Positions 8,921 through 18,056 are shown, numbered from the stretch's first letter. The stretch: DNA of 49,563 nt from Chloroflexota bacterium (GCA_024232355.1 JAAEPW010000647.1:1-49563), one strand, 5' to 3'. A program made the numbers and translations. The notes: generated by a model not told the origin, from the letters alone.

Positions 8921-8949
8921 TTGCCTGCTCGCTCGGCCTGATGTATACT
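8921..8949 (+). promoter_or_regulatory. Predicted promoter of the response regulator / cyclase operon
   Basis: TTGCCT (8921-8926), 17-base spacer, TATACT (8944-8949) preceded by TG. The predicted start is near 8956, leaving a leader of about 100 bases. That leader holds a small inverted repeat TTCCG-AGACT-CGGAA ahead of an AAGGAG Shine-Dalgarno for the gene at 9055. The -10 region shares the 12-mer CTGATGTATACT with the divergent promoter. Confidence 0.65.
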
Positions 8950-9054
8950 CCCTTATGATGAGCCGTTGTTGGCACTCTATCCTTTCGACACACACTTCAA
9001 ATCAAGTTATGTATTTCTTCCGAGACTCGGAAAGACACCAAGGAGTAAATCGAG

Positions 9055-9438
9055 ATGTCCCCTAAAATCCTCTTTGCCGATGATCATGACCATATTCGGG
9101 TGCTATTAGGGCAGACATTGGAGCAATTTGAAGACGACGGTGTAGAGTTATTCTCAGCGGGCGATGGCGCAGAAGCCTGGAAGATCGTTCAAGCCGAACG
9201 GCCTGATATAGTCATTCTGGACGTGATGATGCCTGGTTTAACAGGCTTTCAAGTATGCGATCACATCAAAAGCGACCCAAATTTTTCTCACGCCCACATT
9301 ATTATGCTTACTGCCCGAGGACAAGCAAGCGATCACCAACGCGGCCTCGAGGTGGGAGCCAATGAGTACATCACCAAACCTTTTAGCCCCAGACGCCTCA
9401 TCAGACGTATAACCAATTTGTTGTCAAAGGCAGAATAG
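9055..9438 (+). CDS. Single-domain response regulator (CheY-like receiver)
   Basis: A 127-residue stand-alone receiver domain. It has the acidic pair D9-D10, the phospho-acceptor D56 in VILDVMMPG, the switch Thr (T86 in IMLTAR) and the conserved K108 in ITKPF. There is no output domain. The stop is 2 bases before the start of the GAF-PAS-cyclase gene at 9441, so the two are translated from one message, and the receiver probably relays a kinase signal to the cyclase. No histidine kinase is adjacent; the nearest one lies at 36.3 kb. Start supported by AAGGAG nine bases upstream. Confidence 0.92.
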   Translation: MSPKILFADDHDHIRVLLGQTLEQFEDDGVELFSAGDGAEAWKIVQAERPDIVILDVMMPGLTGFQVCDHIKSDPNFSHAHIIMLTARGQASDHQRGLEVGANEYITKPFSPRRLIRRITNLLSKAE

Positions 9439-9440
9439 AT

Positions 9441-11372
9441 ATGGAAAGCAAGCCCCAGCTAAAGAGGCTCCTCCGCCCCAATCAAACTGCAACACTCTTG
9501 CAAGGATTCGCACCACTTTTAGGGCCAGATATCTCGCTTGCCGTAAGCGGTGCACCGGGCCACCTTTTGGTAAGCAATCGACCCTTTCCACCGGAAATTA
9601 TCCGCACTCTATGGAAGGCGGTATCAGATGCGACTGATGCAGCGGAGGTTACCATTACTTCACAGGGAGCAGCAACACCCATTTACGTGGGAGTACAACA
9701 AATAGGTATGATTATGGCTTCTGGCCCGCTGCCGTTACCAGACAAAACACAGAACATCTTGATTGCCGTAAGATATTCTCTGGAATCCATAGCCAGCGCC
9801 ACATCAGAAAAGCGAGCCGTCGCCCGCGATGCGCTGGACCGTTACCAAGAGATCAACCTACTCTATGGCATGGGAGAGACACTGGCTACTTGCCTGGATG
9901 TAGATGAACTTCCTCAACGAGCACTAACCGAGGCCAGTCAAATTGTTCACGCACGCCAAGGAGCTGTCCTGCTCTACAACGAGACAGGTGAACTGGTCAC
10001 CGTGGCCAGCACAGGGCCTGATGGCAAACTAGATACGGCCCTGGCAGGGAAACACACGTTAATATTGGCGGAAGAAGTAGCACGCACGGGCAAGTCTCAA
10101 ATAATCAATGACTTTGATCCAGCAGGAGACGGCCTGGACGAAAAACGACAAATACCCTTTATGGCTGCCCCATTGCTCACCTCCGAACGACACTTGGGTG
10201 TCATCCTTCTGGCAAACAAAGCAGGGAAAGCGCCTGCCATCTTTACAGCTGGGGATGAAAAACTGCTATTGGCCCTGGCCTGGCAAGCGGCCATCGCTCT
10301 GGATAACGCTCGGCTCTTTGATGATGTGCGCCAACAGCGAGACGAAATATCCACCATGAAACACTATATGGACAACATCTTTGCCAGTATCGCCAGCGGC
10401 GTCATCACTACTGATACAAATGATCATATCGTCACATTCAACCAAGCTGCGGAAGCAATGCTGCGCGTCCCCGCCCATCAAGCGATCAATCATTCCTATC
10501 TCAAGGCACTTGATTTTCTGCGCTACACGCCCTTGCCATCCATGATTGAAAAGGTACGCCAGCACCACAGCAGTAACGTGGCTCAAGAAATCTCCTTCCA
10601 CCTTCCACAAGGGGAACAACTTTACCTTGACCTAAACGTTTCCAGACTATTAGGAAACGAAGGGGAAACCCTCGGAGTAGCAATCGTAGTAGACGACGTG
10701 ACGGAAAAACGCAACTATGAGCGAGAGCGGGCCCTGGTCCGCCGATACCTACCATCTGGACTGGTAGACTGGCTGCCATACGACGCTGAACTAGGTCTAC
10801 GCCACGAGCGACGAGTGATCACCGTCATCTTTGCCGACATCCGCGGCTTTACGAGCTTTAGCGAAGTCACTCCCCCTGAACGGGTTATGGAAGTATTGAA
10901 CAACTACTTGACCTTGGCCGAAGCAGCCGTTCGCTTCAATTGGGGCATTGTGGACAAGTATATGGGAGATGCCGTAATGGCCCTCTTTAACACGCCGCTC
11001 TTGAAACGTCAAGATCACGCCTGGCAGGCAGTACAGATGGCCTGGACGCTAAAGCATGCCATAGAAGCCTATCACCAAGAAATCATCCCAGAAGAGAGGC
11101 TTTTCCTGGGAATTGGCATTTGTTCGGGAGAGGTCGTCGTCGGCAATGTGGGAACCGAGGATCGAATGGAATACACGGCTGTTGGAGATACTGTCAACCT
11201 GGCCCAACGCCTGCAAGCAGGTGCCAAACCCGGACAGATTCTCATCTCGCACAAAACCTGGGAATTGGTACAAAATCGAGTAAACGTAAACGCGCTACCA
11301 GCGATACAACTCAAGGGCCGACAGGCATTCACTCGCATCTACGAACTAACTGATCTGACAAAGACTGATTGA
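9441..11372 (+). CDS. GAF-PAS class III adenylate/guanylate cyclase
   Basis: A 643-residue soluble cyclase that should make cAMP (or cGMP). The order is an unassigned N-terminal domain (1-130), a GAF domain (about 135-295), a PAS domain (about 308-425, beginning HYMDNIFASIASGVITTD), and the class III catalytic domain (about 455-625). Catalytic features are visible: metal-binding D466 (FADIRGF) and D510 (DKYMGDAVM), K506 and D583 at the base-recognition positions, and N586/R590 for transition-state binding. The Lys/Asp pair favours ATP over GTP, so I lean to adenylate cyclase. No membrane segments. It is coupled to the receiver gene immediately upstream and convergent with the permease gene at 11381. 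Confidence 0.93.
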   Translation: MESKPQLKRLLRPNQTATLLQGFAPLLGPDISLAVSGAPGHLLVSNRPFPPEIIRTLWKAVSDATDAAEVTITSQGAATPIYVGVQQIGMIMASGPLPLPDKTQNILIAVRYSLESIASATSEKRAVARDALDRYQEINLLYGMGETLATCLDVDELPQRALTEASQIVHARQGAVLLYNETGELVTVASTGPDGKLDTALAGKHTLILAEEVARTGKSQIINDFDPAGDGLDEKRQIPFMAAPLLTSERHLGVILLANKAGKAPAIFTAGDEKLLLALAWQAAIALDNARLFDDVRQQRDEISTMKHYMDNIFASIASGVITTDTNDHIVTFNQAAEAMLRVPAHQAINHSYLKALDFLRYTPLPSMIEKVRQHHSSNVAQEISFHLPQGEQLYLDLNVSRLLGNEGETLGVAIVVDDVTEKRNYERERALVRRYLPSGLVDWLPYDAELGLRHERRVITVIFADIRGFTSFSEVTPPERVMEVLNNYLTLAEAAVRFNWGIVDKYMGDAVMALFNTPLLKRQDHAWQAVQMAWTLKHAIEAYHQEIIPEERLFLGIGICSGEVVVGNVGTEDRMEYTAVGDTVNLAQRLQAGAKPGQILISHKTWELVQNRVNVNALPAIQLKGRQAFTRIYELTDLTKTD

Positions 11373-11380
11373 TCAGCCTT

Positions 11381-11902
11381 TTACAACAACCGGACAAGAG
11401 CCTCAGCTACCAACCCCGCAATGGGCGGCATAACAAAAGTAATGGCATAGCGAATGAGAGCTGGCTTGGGAGCAATCAAAGCCATCTCCACAGGTAACCG
11501 CGCCACAGACCACAACCCCCACGCAGCGACAAAGCCCACCACCGCACCCAAGCTGGCTCCAGCCTGGTAAAGTGCTGCCACAAGAGGAAAAGTCGCGTAT
11601 GGCGCACCAGGCACCAAACCACCAACCACACAGCCAACAAGCACCCCTTTGACCCCAGCCTGAGATCCCACCCAACGACTGATCAAATCCTTGGGAATGA
11701 TCACCTGTGCCAGTCCGGCTATGGCAAAACCCAGTAGCAGTAAAGGTAGATTTCGCCATAACGCACGACCGGCAGTCTGCAACCCGGCTAACGGCAAGTC
11801 TCGCCCACGTAAAAAGGCAACGACTAATAACGCTATCGCAACGACCATCAACACCAGAGTCGTGGGATCCACCTTTTTACCTCCTGTCCGCTTTGATTCC
11901 AT
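11381..11902 (-). CDS. Permease-like membrane protein (YraQ/ArsP type)
   Basis: A 173-residue integral membrane protein with about five hydrophobic segments. The glycine-rich helix GVLVGCVVGGLVPGAPYATFP resembles the permease family PF03773 (YraQ, ArsP), which is usually about 300 residues long. This copy corresponds to roughly half of that family and is therefore a short variant or half-transporter. Start is supported by AAGGAG six bases ahead of the ATG. It is the last gene before the convergent cyclase. The upstream UDG-like gene is 81 bases away in the same direction. No metal-related regulator is nearby, so the substrate cannot be guessed. Confidence 0.6.
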   Translation of the reverse strand: MESKRTGGKKVDPTTLVLMVVAIALLVVAFLRGRDLPLAGLQTAGRALWRNLPLLLLGFAIAGLAQVIIPKDLISRWVGSQAGVKGVLVGCVVGGLVPGAPYATFPLVAALYQAGASLGAVVGFVAAWGLWSVARLPVEMALIAPKPALIRYAITFVMPPIAGLVAEALVRLL

Positions 11903-11983
11903 TGTAACTCCTTTGACAACGATCCATACCTCTTGATCGTCCCTTGCAAGACTAGATTCGGCATAACAATTTCTTCCAACTTG

Positions 11984-12610
11984 TTACGTACCAAGTCCCA
12001 ACACCCCATCGACAAACTTGCGCTTGCCCCCGTACGAAGGGTGCCTGATGTAAGGAGATGGCACACCAATACTTTCCAACGCCCGCTGTGCCACACGCCC
12101 AATAGCATAAGGCTGCGCTGATGGAAACAGTGAGAGCAGATAACGCAACACCTCCAATCCATCGCGCAAATCTCGTCCAGGGGCGCGGTTGGAAAGCGGG
12201 CCGGTCTTGCCAAACGGATGCCAGGGGAAAGCGTTCCACAGCATACAGTCCGTGCGATCCCCAAACGCCTCCCATACGATCTTGGCCGAACGCTCCACCC
12301 ACAGGGTATCTCGTGTGCTGCTACGGGCCAAGTTCATATCAATTGCCCAATCTAACGGTTCTGGGCCAACCAATTGCATCTCACAAGTAAACGGAATACC
12401 AGAAAAGCGACACCCAGCATATCCGGCCGCCTCACCAACCAATAAAAAGCGTGCATCGGCAAAGATTTTCAAGTATTGGCGTAGGTTCTGACAACGTGTT
12501 TGTGCCCCGTTTGGGAGATCCAACTCTTGGTCGACGTCCCGGTACTGGTTAAACGAACCACCTGTACCACAATACTCGGTCAACAACTTGAACAATTGGT
12601 CAAAAGCCAT
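11984..12610 (-). CDS. Uracil-DNA glycosylase superfamily protein
   Basis: A 208-residue protein with the two signature regions of the uracil-DNA glycosylase fold. These are a motif A-like LLVGEAAGYAGCRFSGIPF (about residues 55-75), related to the GEAPG motif of family 4/5 enzymes, and a motif B-like IRHPSYGGK near the C-terminus. Between them is NAFPWHPFG, the usual aromatic/His segment. No Fe-S cysteine set is obvious. It probably excises uracil or acts as a related DNA-repair or nucleotide-binding protein. It starts 40 bases after the FGGY kinase gene, in the same direction. Confidence 0.75.
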   Translation of the reverse strand: MAFDQLFKLLTEYCGTGGSFNQYRDVDQELDLPNGAQTRCQNLRQYLKIFADARFLLVGEAAGYAGCRFSGIPFTCEMQLVGPEPLDWAIDMNLARSSTRDTLWVERSAKIVWEAFGDRTDCMLWNAFPWHPFGKTGPLSNRAPGRDLRDGLEVLRYLLSLFPSAQPYAIGRVAQRALESIGVPSPYIRHPSYGGKRKFVDGVLGLGT

Positions 12611-12650
12611 TTTGCAGTAAAATCCCTTTTCTCAAGTATTTGGCTGATGG

Positions 12651-14183
12651 CTACCTGAACCGCACCTCGTTCACATCCCGGTACAGGCCCTTGAGGGAAC
12701 TGTAGAGACGTTGATAGGCCCGATAAAGGACATCATAGATCTCCGCGTTACCTGCTTGAGGCTCAAACTCTCGCTCCACGCGGACGACTTTTTTGAGTGC
12801 GTCAAAATCTGGGTACAACCCCAATCCAATGGCCGCCGTAAGCGCAGCCCCAACCGCTCCGGCCTCCCGCGAATTAGCGACGGTTTCTACCCGTCTGCCA
12901 ATAACGTCAGCAATGATCTGTATCCACGGTGCACCCCGTGCCCCTCCCCCGATAACACGCAATACGGGCAGTGGAAAACCAAATTGCTTTTCCACAATTT
13001 CGATCATCCAACGCAGATTGTAAGCAATTCCCTCGTAGGTCGCTCGCAAAAGGTGCTCGCGACTATGATCGGCACTCAGGTTAAAAAAGGTGGAGCGCAC
13101 CCAGGTGTCAGCGACGGGAGATCGTTCCCCGTACATCCACGGGGTAAAGATCAAAAAGTCAGATCCGGGCGATATGGTCTTTACCTTTTCATCCATCAAC
13201 GCATAAACGTTGGGAATGTTTGGATCAGCTTGCTCGTGCCGGTAGAACTCGTCAGCGATCCACTTGAGACACGCCCCGGCCGTTTCCATCTCGGAGAAAA
13301 GGAATGCCATATTGGGATCAGCGGCCTGGATGCTGACGACACCGTGGCGACCAGTGGGGGCTTTTTCGGTGGTGACCCCCACCCAACCAGAGGTTCCCAG
13401 ATAGATATGCCCATCTCCTTCACCAACTGCACCCGAGCCAACCGCCGCTCCAGGAGAATCGCCGCAACCACCAAAGATAGGAGTTCCCTCCAACAAACCA
13501 CATTCCTGCGCTGCTTCTGTCGTCAGCCCACCCACTTTGTCAATAGAACGCACGATGGGAGGAAATTTACCCACGTCCAACCCCATATAGCGTACAAGTC
13601 CTCGCGGCCAATCCTTGTTTGCCATATAGCCGACAAAAGCAGCCGCGCACGACAATTCACAAACCATTTTTCCGCTAGCCCGATGAGTAAGGTAACCATT
13701 GACATCGAGGAAACACGTCATCCCGTTGTAAATCTGCGGCTCGTTCTGCTTTAGCCAAAGTAATTTGGCCACGCCATCTTTACCAGTGATCTCTGACCCT
13801 GCAACGACGGCAAAGAGTCGGCGATGTAGGAACCGGCGCATAATTTGTTCCGCTTGCTCCGACGCACGTCCATCCAGCCAGATAATACCCGGACGCAACG
13901 GTTTGCCATCAGCGCCCATCGGGACGATACCCAACATCTGGGTGGTGTAGGTCATAGCCAGCACACCTTGGGGCGCGACACCCGACTGCTCCATCACCTG
14001 GCGCGTGGTAGCGGTGATGGCATCCCACCAACTCTCCGGTTCTTGCTCTGCCCAATCAGGTCGAGGATAGTGGATCGGGTAGGCTTGAAAAGCACTGGCC
14101 TGGATGTTACCCTCTACATCCACCAAAACCGCTTTATTGCCGCTCGTACCCACGTCGTGAGCAATGATGTATTGTATACTCAT
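12651..14183 (-). CDS. FGGY-family carbohydrate kinase (xylulokinase-like)
   Basis: A 510-residue sugar kinase with both FGGY lobes. The N-terminal phosphate loop is HDVGTSGNKAVLVD. The substrate region includes TYTTQMLGIVPM and PGIIWLDGRA. The C-terminal adenosine motif is VIGGGARGAPWIQIIADVIGR, followed by EAGAVGAALTAAIG. I chose the ATG at 14183 because the family sequence begins there; an upstream in-frame extension of 40 residues has no family character. The sugar cannot be told from sequence: xylulose-like is likeliest, but ribulose, gluconate or glycerol are possible. No isomerase, transporter or repressor gene is adjacent, which is unusual for this family. It is distinct from the kinase half of the fusion at 23345. 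Confidence 0.88.
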   Translation of the reverse strand: MSIQYIIAHDVGTSGNKAVLVDVEGNIQASAFQAYPIHYPRPDWAEQEPESWWDAITATTRQVMEQSGVAPQGVLAMTYTTQMLGIVPMGADGKPLRPGIIWLDGRASEQAEQIMRRFLHRRLFAVVAGSEITGKDGVAKLLWLKQNEPQIYNGMTCFLDVNGYLTHRASGKMVCELSCAAAFVGYMANKDWPRGLVRYMGLDVGKFPPIVRSIDKVGGLTTEAAQECGLLEGTPIFGGCGDSPGAAVGSGAVGEGDGHIYLGTSGWVGVTTEKAPTGRHGVVSIQAADPNMAFLFSEMETAGACLKWIADEFYRHEQADPNIPNVYALMDEKVKTISPGSDFLIFTPWMYGERSPVADTWVRSTFFNLSADHSREHLLRATYEGIAYNLRWMIEIVEKQFGFPLPVLRVIGGGARGAPWIQIIADVIGRRVETVANSREAGAVGAALTAAIGLGLYPDFDALKKVVRVEREFEPQAGNAEIYDVLYRAYQRLYSSLKGLYRDVNEVRFR

Positions 14184-14303
14184 TTTGATTTCTCTATGTT
14201 TTGTGCTGCTTGTTTTCTTTGGCTTGTCAACCGAGTGGTACTGTACAGGACAAAATTGGCACGAAATACAATCTACCAAGCGGAAAATATCGCCTGATAT
14301 CAA

Positions 14304-14329
14304 AACCGAGGCACTTTAATGCCTCGGTT
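14304..14329 (-). terminator. Intrinsic terminator after the lytic transglycosylase gene
   Basis: A perfect 10-bp stem, AACCGAGGCA / TGCCTCGGTT, around a 6-base loop. On the minus strand it is followed by TTTTGAT. It lies 35 bases past the stop codon of the gene at 14364-15593 and upstream of the FGGY kinase start, so it separates the two minus-strand units. Confidence 0.75.
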
Positions 14330-14363
14330 AACAACTTGATCCACAGAAAAACAATGAATTCAA

Positions 14364-15593
14364 TTAATCCCCTGTCGGTTTCAAGAGCAATCCTACCTCT
14401 ACTGTCTCACCAGCAGAGGTCACCGACGCCGTTCCCATAATGTACGCTTCAAAGTTTGGCGCGTACAGATCAAAGGTTATAGGACCAGACATCGGTCCGC
14501 CTTTGATTTCCCCCTCCCAAGTATATGTGTACGTGCAGTCTCCACCATGCCCTTGAACAAAGATTGTGGCCATCCAAGCATCACTAGTCCATTCCTTATT
14601 CAAATGCCAAGCATTGAGTTGAAGTGGACCACCCGCGCACTCGACAGTCTGAGTTGTGGGCAAAGTTTCAGTTGGCAAGGTTGTATGGGTAGTAGATACA
14701 GCGGATGCGGCTCCAGGCACTGGTATGGGAGTGCCGATCGGAGATAAGGGTTGAGACGGCTCAGTGTAGGGAACCTCAGTCGGTATGGGAGGAGCAAAAG
14801 TTGGCACAACAGACAATTCCAGAGGAGAATCATCTGGAGAAACCAACCATACATTCACCCGGCGACTGGTGCCATATTCATCCACGAATGTAATGACGGT
14901 GGCAAGGGGAGGAACCCCAACAGGCACAGTGGGGATATCAGCCTGAACCCAAGGGCGTTCAGTGTAACGGGCCAGTGTACGCTGCGGACCAATCACCGTA
15001 ATAGTGCTTGGGTCTGGTGCGCCCTCAATAGCAAAAATAGCGACCCAGTCTCCATCATCTGGCAATCCATGTCGCACAGCGACGGCACGAGTATAGTGAT
15101 TTAGAACATCAGCCGCATAACCACGTGTGACGCGCAGATGAATCTTTCCCCACCCGCCATTGTAGGCAGCCAAGGCATAGTAGAGATCCCCATTGCCATC
15201 GCGAATCGTATGAGCCAGCGCACGCGCGCCCCAGGCGACGTTTGTCCACGGATTCTCGAGTTCCTCGACACTGGGACGCCATTCAAAAGGCATGATGCCC
15301 ATCAACCCAACTGCTCCGACCGGGCCACGCTCCCACGCACGTCCCAGAGATTCTTTCCAGATCACAGCCGCAATGAGATCAGGGTCCAGTTCTCGTTCTT
15401 CAGCAGCCGAGAGGATAAAAGGTTCCCAACGAAGGACATTGGGGCTCCAGTATGAGGAAAGACCAGATCGCTCAGATAGACTCTGGCTCTGGGCAAAGAC
15501 ACTATAAAGAGATCCTAACATCACTATCACCGCCAGAATGATGGCGGTGATAACTGTACGACTAGATTGCATTTTATGTAGTTCTTCCTCCAT
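14364..15593 (-). CDS. Secreted lytic transglycosylase (SLT domain)
   Basis: A 409-residue exported peptidoglycan hydrolase. An N-terminal membrane/signal segment (about 13-35) precedes the SLT domain (about 55-205). The domain has the catalytic Glu in IAAVIWKESLG, then GPVGAVGLMGIMP and the YYALAAYNGG segment, all classic for Slt/MltC-type enzymes. A Ser/Thr/Pro-rich spacer follows (about 255-305). A C-terminal beta domain of about 90 residues (from CAGGPLQLNAW) has two Cys that could form a disulfide. Either ATG 15593 or ATG 15572 could be the start; a GGAGGA lies 13 bases before the second. A strong terminator follows. Confidence 0.85.
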   Translation of the reverse strand: MEEELHKMQSSRTVITAIILAVIVMLGSLYSVFAQSQSLSERSGLSSYWSPNVLRWEPFILSAAEERELDPDLIAAVIWKESLGRAWERGPVGAVGLMGIMPFEWRPSVEELENPWTNVAWGARALAHTIRDGNGDLYYALAAYNGGWGKIHLRVTRGYAADVLNHYTRAVAVRHGLPDDGDWVAIFAIEGAPDPSTITVIGPQRTLARYTERPWVQADIPTVPVGVPPLATVITFVDEYGTSRRVNVWLVSPDDSPLELSVVPTFAPPIPTEVPYTEPSQPLSPIGTPIPVPGAASAVSTTHTTLPTETLPTTQTVECAGGPLQLNAWHLNKEWTSDAWMATIFVQGHGGDCTYTYTWEGEIKGGPMSGPITFDLYAPNFEAYIMGTASVTSAGETVEVGLLLKPTGD

Positions 15594-15671
15594 CCCGCCA
15601 CTAGAAACGTGGGAGAAGTGTAGAAAATATACCGGAAAGTATGCAATTTGTCAAGCTTGGTAAAGTCAAGA

Positions 15672-16421
15672 TCATGCGCGGCAAAGATTGCTCTCGGTAC
15701 CAGATGGGAAACTGAGATACGTTTCTGTTGCTGCCGACAGGTCCGAGTAGAAACCCCGATAAGCCGGTGGCAACAGCGCCGCCATCTGATACATAATCTC
15801 ATCAATCATTTGTTGCCGTACTTGACCAGTTGCTCGGACACCCCCAGTATCCAGACGGAACGATTGTCCTACAGCAATGTGAAAGTCAGTGCGACGCAGC
15901 CGGGAAAAATTGTCCCAAAACACCTCTCCGCCGTGAACGGCTATGGGTAACACGGGGACTTTGCTGCGCAATGCCAGAAAAGCAATGCCAGGATATCCCT
16001 GCCGCAAACGTCCATGACCGCTTCGGGAACCTTCAGGAGCTACGGTCAAAAATTGCCCCTCTTTCAGTGCCTGAAGCCCCAAACGAAAAGCGGCCATATC
16101 GCCGCCATCGTCTCGATACAACGGTATGCCTTTCCAAAGAGTAAACAACAATGTCCCAAAAAAAAGATGTTCCAGATTCTCGGCCTTGACAAACCCCGTC
16201 ATCTTGCGTGGAAGTAAATGAGTATACAAGATAGGTCCTTCCAAAAAGTTAACGTGATTGACGACGACGAGGAATGGTCCATGTTCAGGCACCCGTGCTA
16301 ATTCGGTATCATCTATTCGGCACAAGACATGGGTCAGAAATTTAACTGTCCAGGTCGCTATCCAATAGAAGGGTGATCTCTTTTGCTCCAGAACAGCGGA
16401 AGAAGTAAATGTGGGGGTCAT
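15672..16421 (-). CDS. 1-acyl-sn-glycerol-3-phosphate acyltransferase (PlsC-like)
   Basis: A 249-residue membrane-associated acyltransferase, expected to add the second acyl chain to lysophosphatidate or a related acceptor. The LPLAT motifs are present: block I as NHVNFLEGP (H56 to E61), block III as VAPEGSRSGHG, and block IV as VPVLPIAVHGG. In block I the usual HX4D is HX4E, a conservative change of the catalytic acid partner. The start codon overlaps the stop of the upstream lipid kinase gene (ATGA), indicating translational coupling, so the two enzymes likely work in one lipid pathway. The gene ends 78 bases before the transglycosylase gene. Confidence 0.85.
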   Translation of the reverse strand: MTPTFTSSAVLEQKRSPFYWIATWTVKFLTHVLCRIDDTELARVPEHGPFLVVVNHVNFLEGPILYTHLLPRKMTGFVKAENLEHLFFGTLLFTLWKGIPLYRDDGGDMAAFRLGLQALKEGQFLTVAPEGSRSGHGRLRQGYPGIAFLALRSKVPVLPIAVHGGEVFWDNFSRLRRTDFHIAVGQSFRLDTGGVRATGQVRQQMIDEIMYQMAALLPPAYRGFYSDLSAATETYLSFPSGTESNLCRA

Positions 16422-17356
16422 TCAATATCCTCCGGCGATAAACAAATCACGTCTATCTGACTCGGCAGCAATTCAATCTCTAGTTTTTGTCCGTTGGTAC
16501 ACAACGTCTCCCCATCAGCGTGGGCAGGCAGCACGCCCTCGAGAGCCGTAATTGTGACCTTTCGCGCTTGCCCCATCTTGACCGGCTCTTGGGCAGCCTG
16601 CGTACCGCGCAGGAAATGGGGAATAAGGCCCAAAGTGCGGGTTCGACTCACTCCGTGAGTGATGCAAAGATCGAATAGACCATCATTAGGTTGAGCATCA
16701 GGGGTCACAAAGAACCCACCACCCAACCGTTGCCCGTTCATCACCGAGATCATCAGTGAAGGTTGGGTAAGGGTTTGATCATCATATTCGATTGTGGTGC
16801 GAGGGGCATTATAGTACAAAAAAACGGTCTTGAGCACAGCCGCGATATAGGATGGAAAACCGGTCAACCAGGTCATTTTAGCAGCTTCGAAACCGACGAT
16901 GGTGTCAAAGCCAATACCAACACCGTTGCCAAAGTAGCGACCTTCCGGGTAAAGACCACCAACGACACGCCCGACATCCACCGTGCGCCGACAGCCTTGA
17001 ATCAACGCCTTACAGCCTGCCTCCAATTCAGCGGGGATATTCATACCATAGGCCAGGTCATTACCTCGACCGACGCACAAAATACCCATCGCGCACGTAT
17101 TTGCGCCCGATTGTTTGGCCCGCATCAAGCCGTTGAGCACCTCGTTGGCAGTGCCGTCGCCACCCGCCGCGACCACGACGTCGTACCCTGTGATAGCTGC
17201 TTCTTGAGCCAGGTCAACAGCGTGCCACGGTCGTTCTGTGCGCACAATATCAAAATCAAGATGGTGGTCATTCATTATTTGTTCGATACGGGGCACAGAT
17301 TTCCCGCCAACTCCCCGACCAGAAGTTGGGTTGACAATGATTTTATATTTGGCCAT
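16418..17356 (-). CDS. Diacylglycerol/sphingosine kinase-family lipid kinase
   Basis: A 312-residue protein of the DAGK_cat family (YegS/DgkB type). It should phosphorylate diacylglycerol or a similar lipid alcohol. The nucleotide-binding motif GGDGTANEVLNG is at residues 65-76, preceded by IIVNPTSGRG at 6-15. The C-terminal beta-sandwich contains the Asp/Gly motif LFDLCITHG and the closing HADGETL segment. Its stop overlaps the start of the acyltransferase gene, so phosphatidate production and acylation are probably linked. The upstream methyltransferase gene lies 75 bases away in the same direction. Confidence 0.93.
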   Translation of the reverse strand: MAKYKIIVNPTSGRGVGGKSVPRIEQIMNDHHLDFDIVRTERPWHAVDLAQEAAITGYDVVVAAGGDGTANEVLNGLMRAKQSGANTCAMGILCVGRGNDLAYGMNIPAELEAGCKALIQGCRRTVDVGRVVGGLYPEGRYFGNGVGIGFDTIVGFEAAKMTWLTGFPSYIAAVLKTVFLYYNAPRTTIEYDDQTLTQPSLMISVMNGQRLGGGFFVTPDAQPNDGLFDLCITHGVSRTRTLGLIPHFLRGTQAAQEPVKMGQARKVTITALEGVLPAHADGETLCTNGQKLEIELLPSQIDVICLSPEDIE

Positions 17357-17431
17357 TTGGTTAATATCCTCAAGGAGTGTAGATACCGAAATTTATCTCG
17401 ATGCAAAACACAAGCTTGCAAGATGCGTCGT

Positions 17432-18034
17432 TTACTTACCGACCATCGCAAAGCGATTGATCCAGTTGTAGCACTGATCTTTCTCCGGTGGACTGATCCA
17501 GCCATCCACGATTTCAAAACCCGCCGCCCGGATGAACCCATCAAACTCTTCTGGCTGATAGTAGCTAAAAAATCGTTCGTAGCCTTGCTGATCAACCAGC
17601 CATTTCTCCCCGCGCCCCTCCTTTACAGCAACATAAAGCGCGCCGCCAAGATGCAGCACGCGTCGAAATTCGGTCAGTGCGTAAAGAGCTTGAGATCGAG
17701 GCAAGTGCAACAACGACGCGCAGACAAAGCAACCGTTAGCCGATTCAGTGCCGGTTGGGAGACGGCGCATATCAGCGCGTACCAAGTGGGGGGTCTCATC
17801 CATCTGCGCTTGGCAAAGCATACCATGAGAGAGGTCAAGGGCCATGACACGAAATCCCCACCCTCCCAAAACCCGCGCGTACTGGCCTGGTCCACAGCCC
17901 ACGTCGAGCACCAGGCCTCTAGATGGCACCATTTCCCTAAAGCGCGCCAGTTCCCGTTTTAGGGGATACACTACTCGCTCTGCGAAACGAACAGCCGTGT
18001 GATCGTATGCAATGGTTGTCTTGTCGGTAGTCAT
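17432..18034 (-). CDS. Class I SAM-dependent methyltransferase
   Basis: A 200-residue methyltransferase of the UbiE/Methyltransf_11 type. Motif I is LVLDVGCGPGQYARVLG (about 40-56). The acidic end of strand 2 is VMALDLSHGML, motif II is NGCFVCASLLHLP, and a post-motif strand carries LGGALYVAVKEG. No substrate-specific region is recognisable. It lies 22 bases after the peroxiredoxin gene and 75 bases before the lipid kinase gene, so it may act on a lipid, quinone or small molecule. The link to the selenoprotein upstream is only positional; methyltransferases acting on selenium or tellurium compounds exist, but nothing here proves that. Confidence 0.85.
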   Translation of the reverse strand: MTTDKTTIAYDHTAVRFAERVVYPLKRELARFREMVPSRGLVLDVGCGPGQYARVLGGWGFRVMALDLSHGMLCQAQMDETPHLVRADMRRLPTGTESANGCFVCASLLHLPRSQALYALTEFRRVLHLGGALYVAVKEGRGEKWLVDQQGYERFFSYYQPEEFDGFIRAAGFEIVDGWISPPEKDQCYNWINRFAMVGK

Positions 18035-18056
18035 TTGATAAAGTCAAAAGCCTGGA

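Noticed and set aside
12651..14183. Part of the same sugar pathway as the fusion at 23345
   Set aside because: It lies 9 kb away on the other strand with unrelated neighbours, so nothing in the sequence ties the two kinases together.
16640..16665. tRNA-like GGTTCGACTC motif
   Set aside because: It lies within the lipid kinase coding region, and no cloverleaf can be drawn around it.
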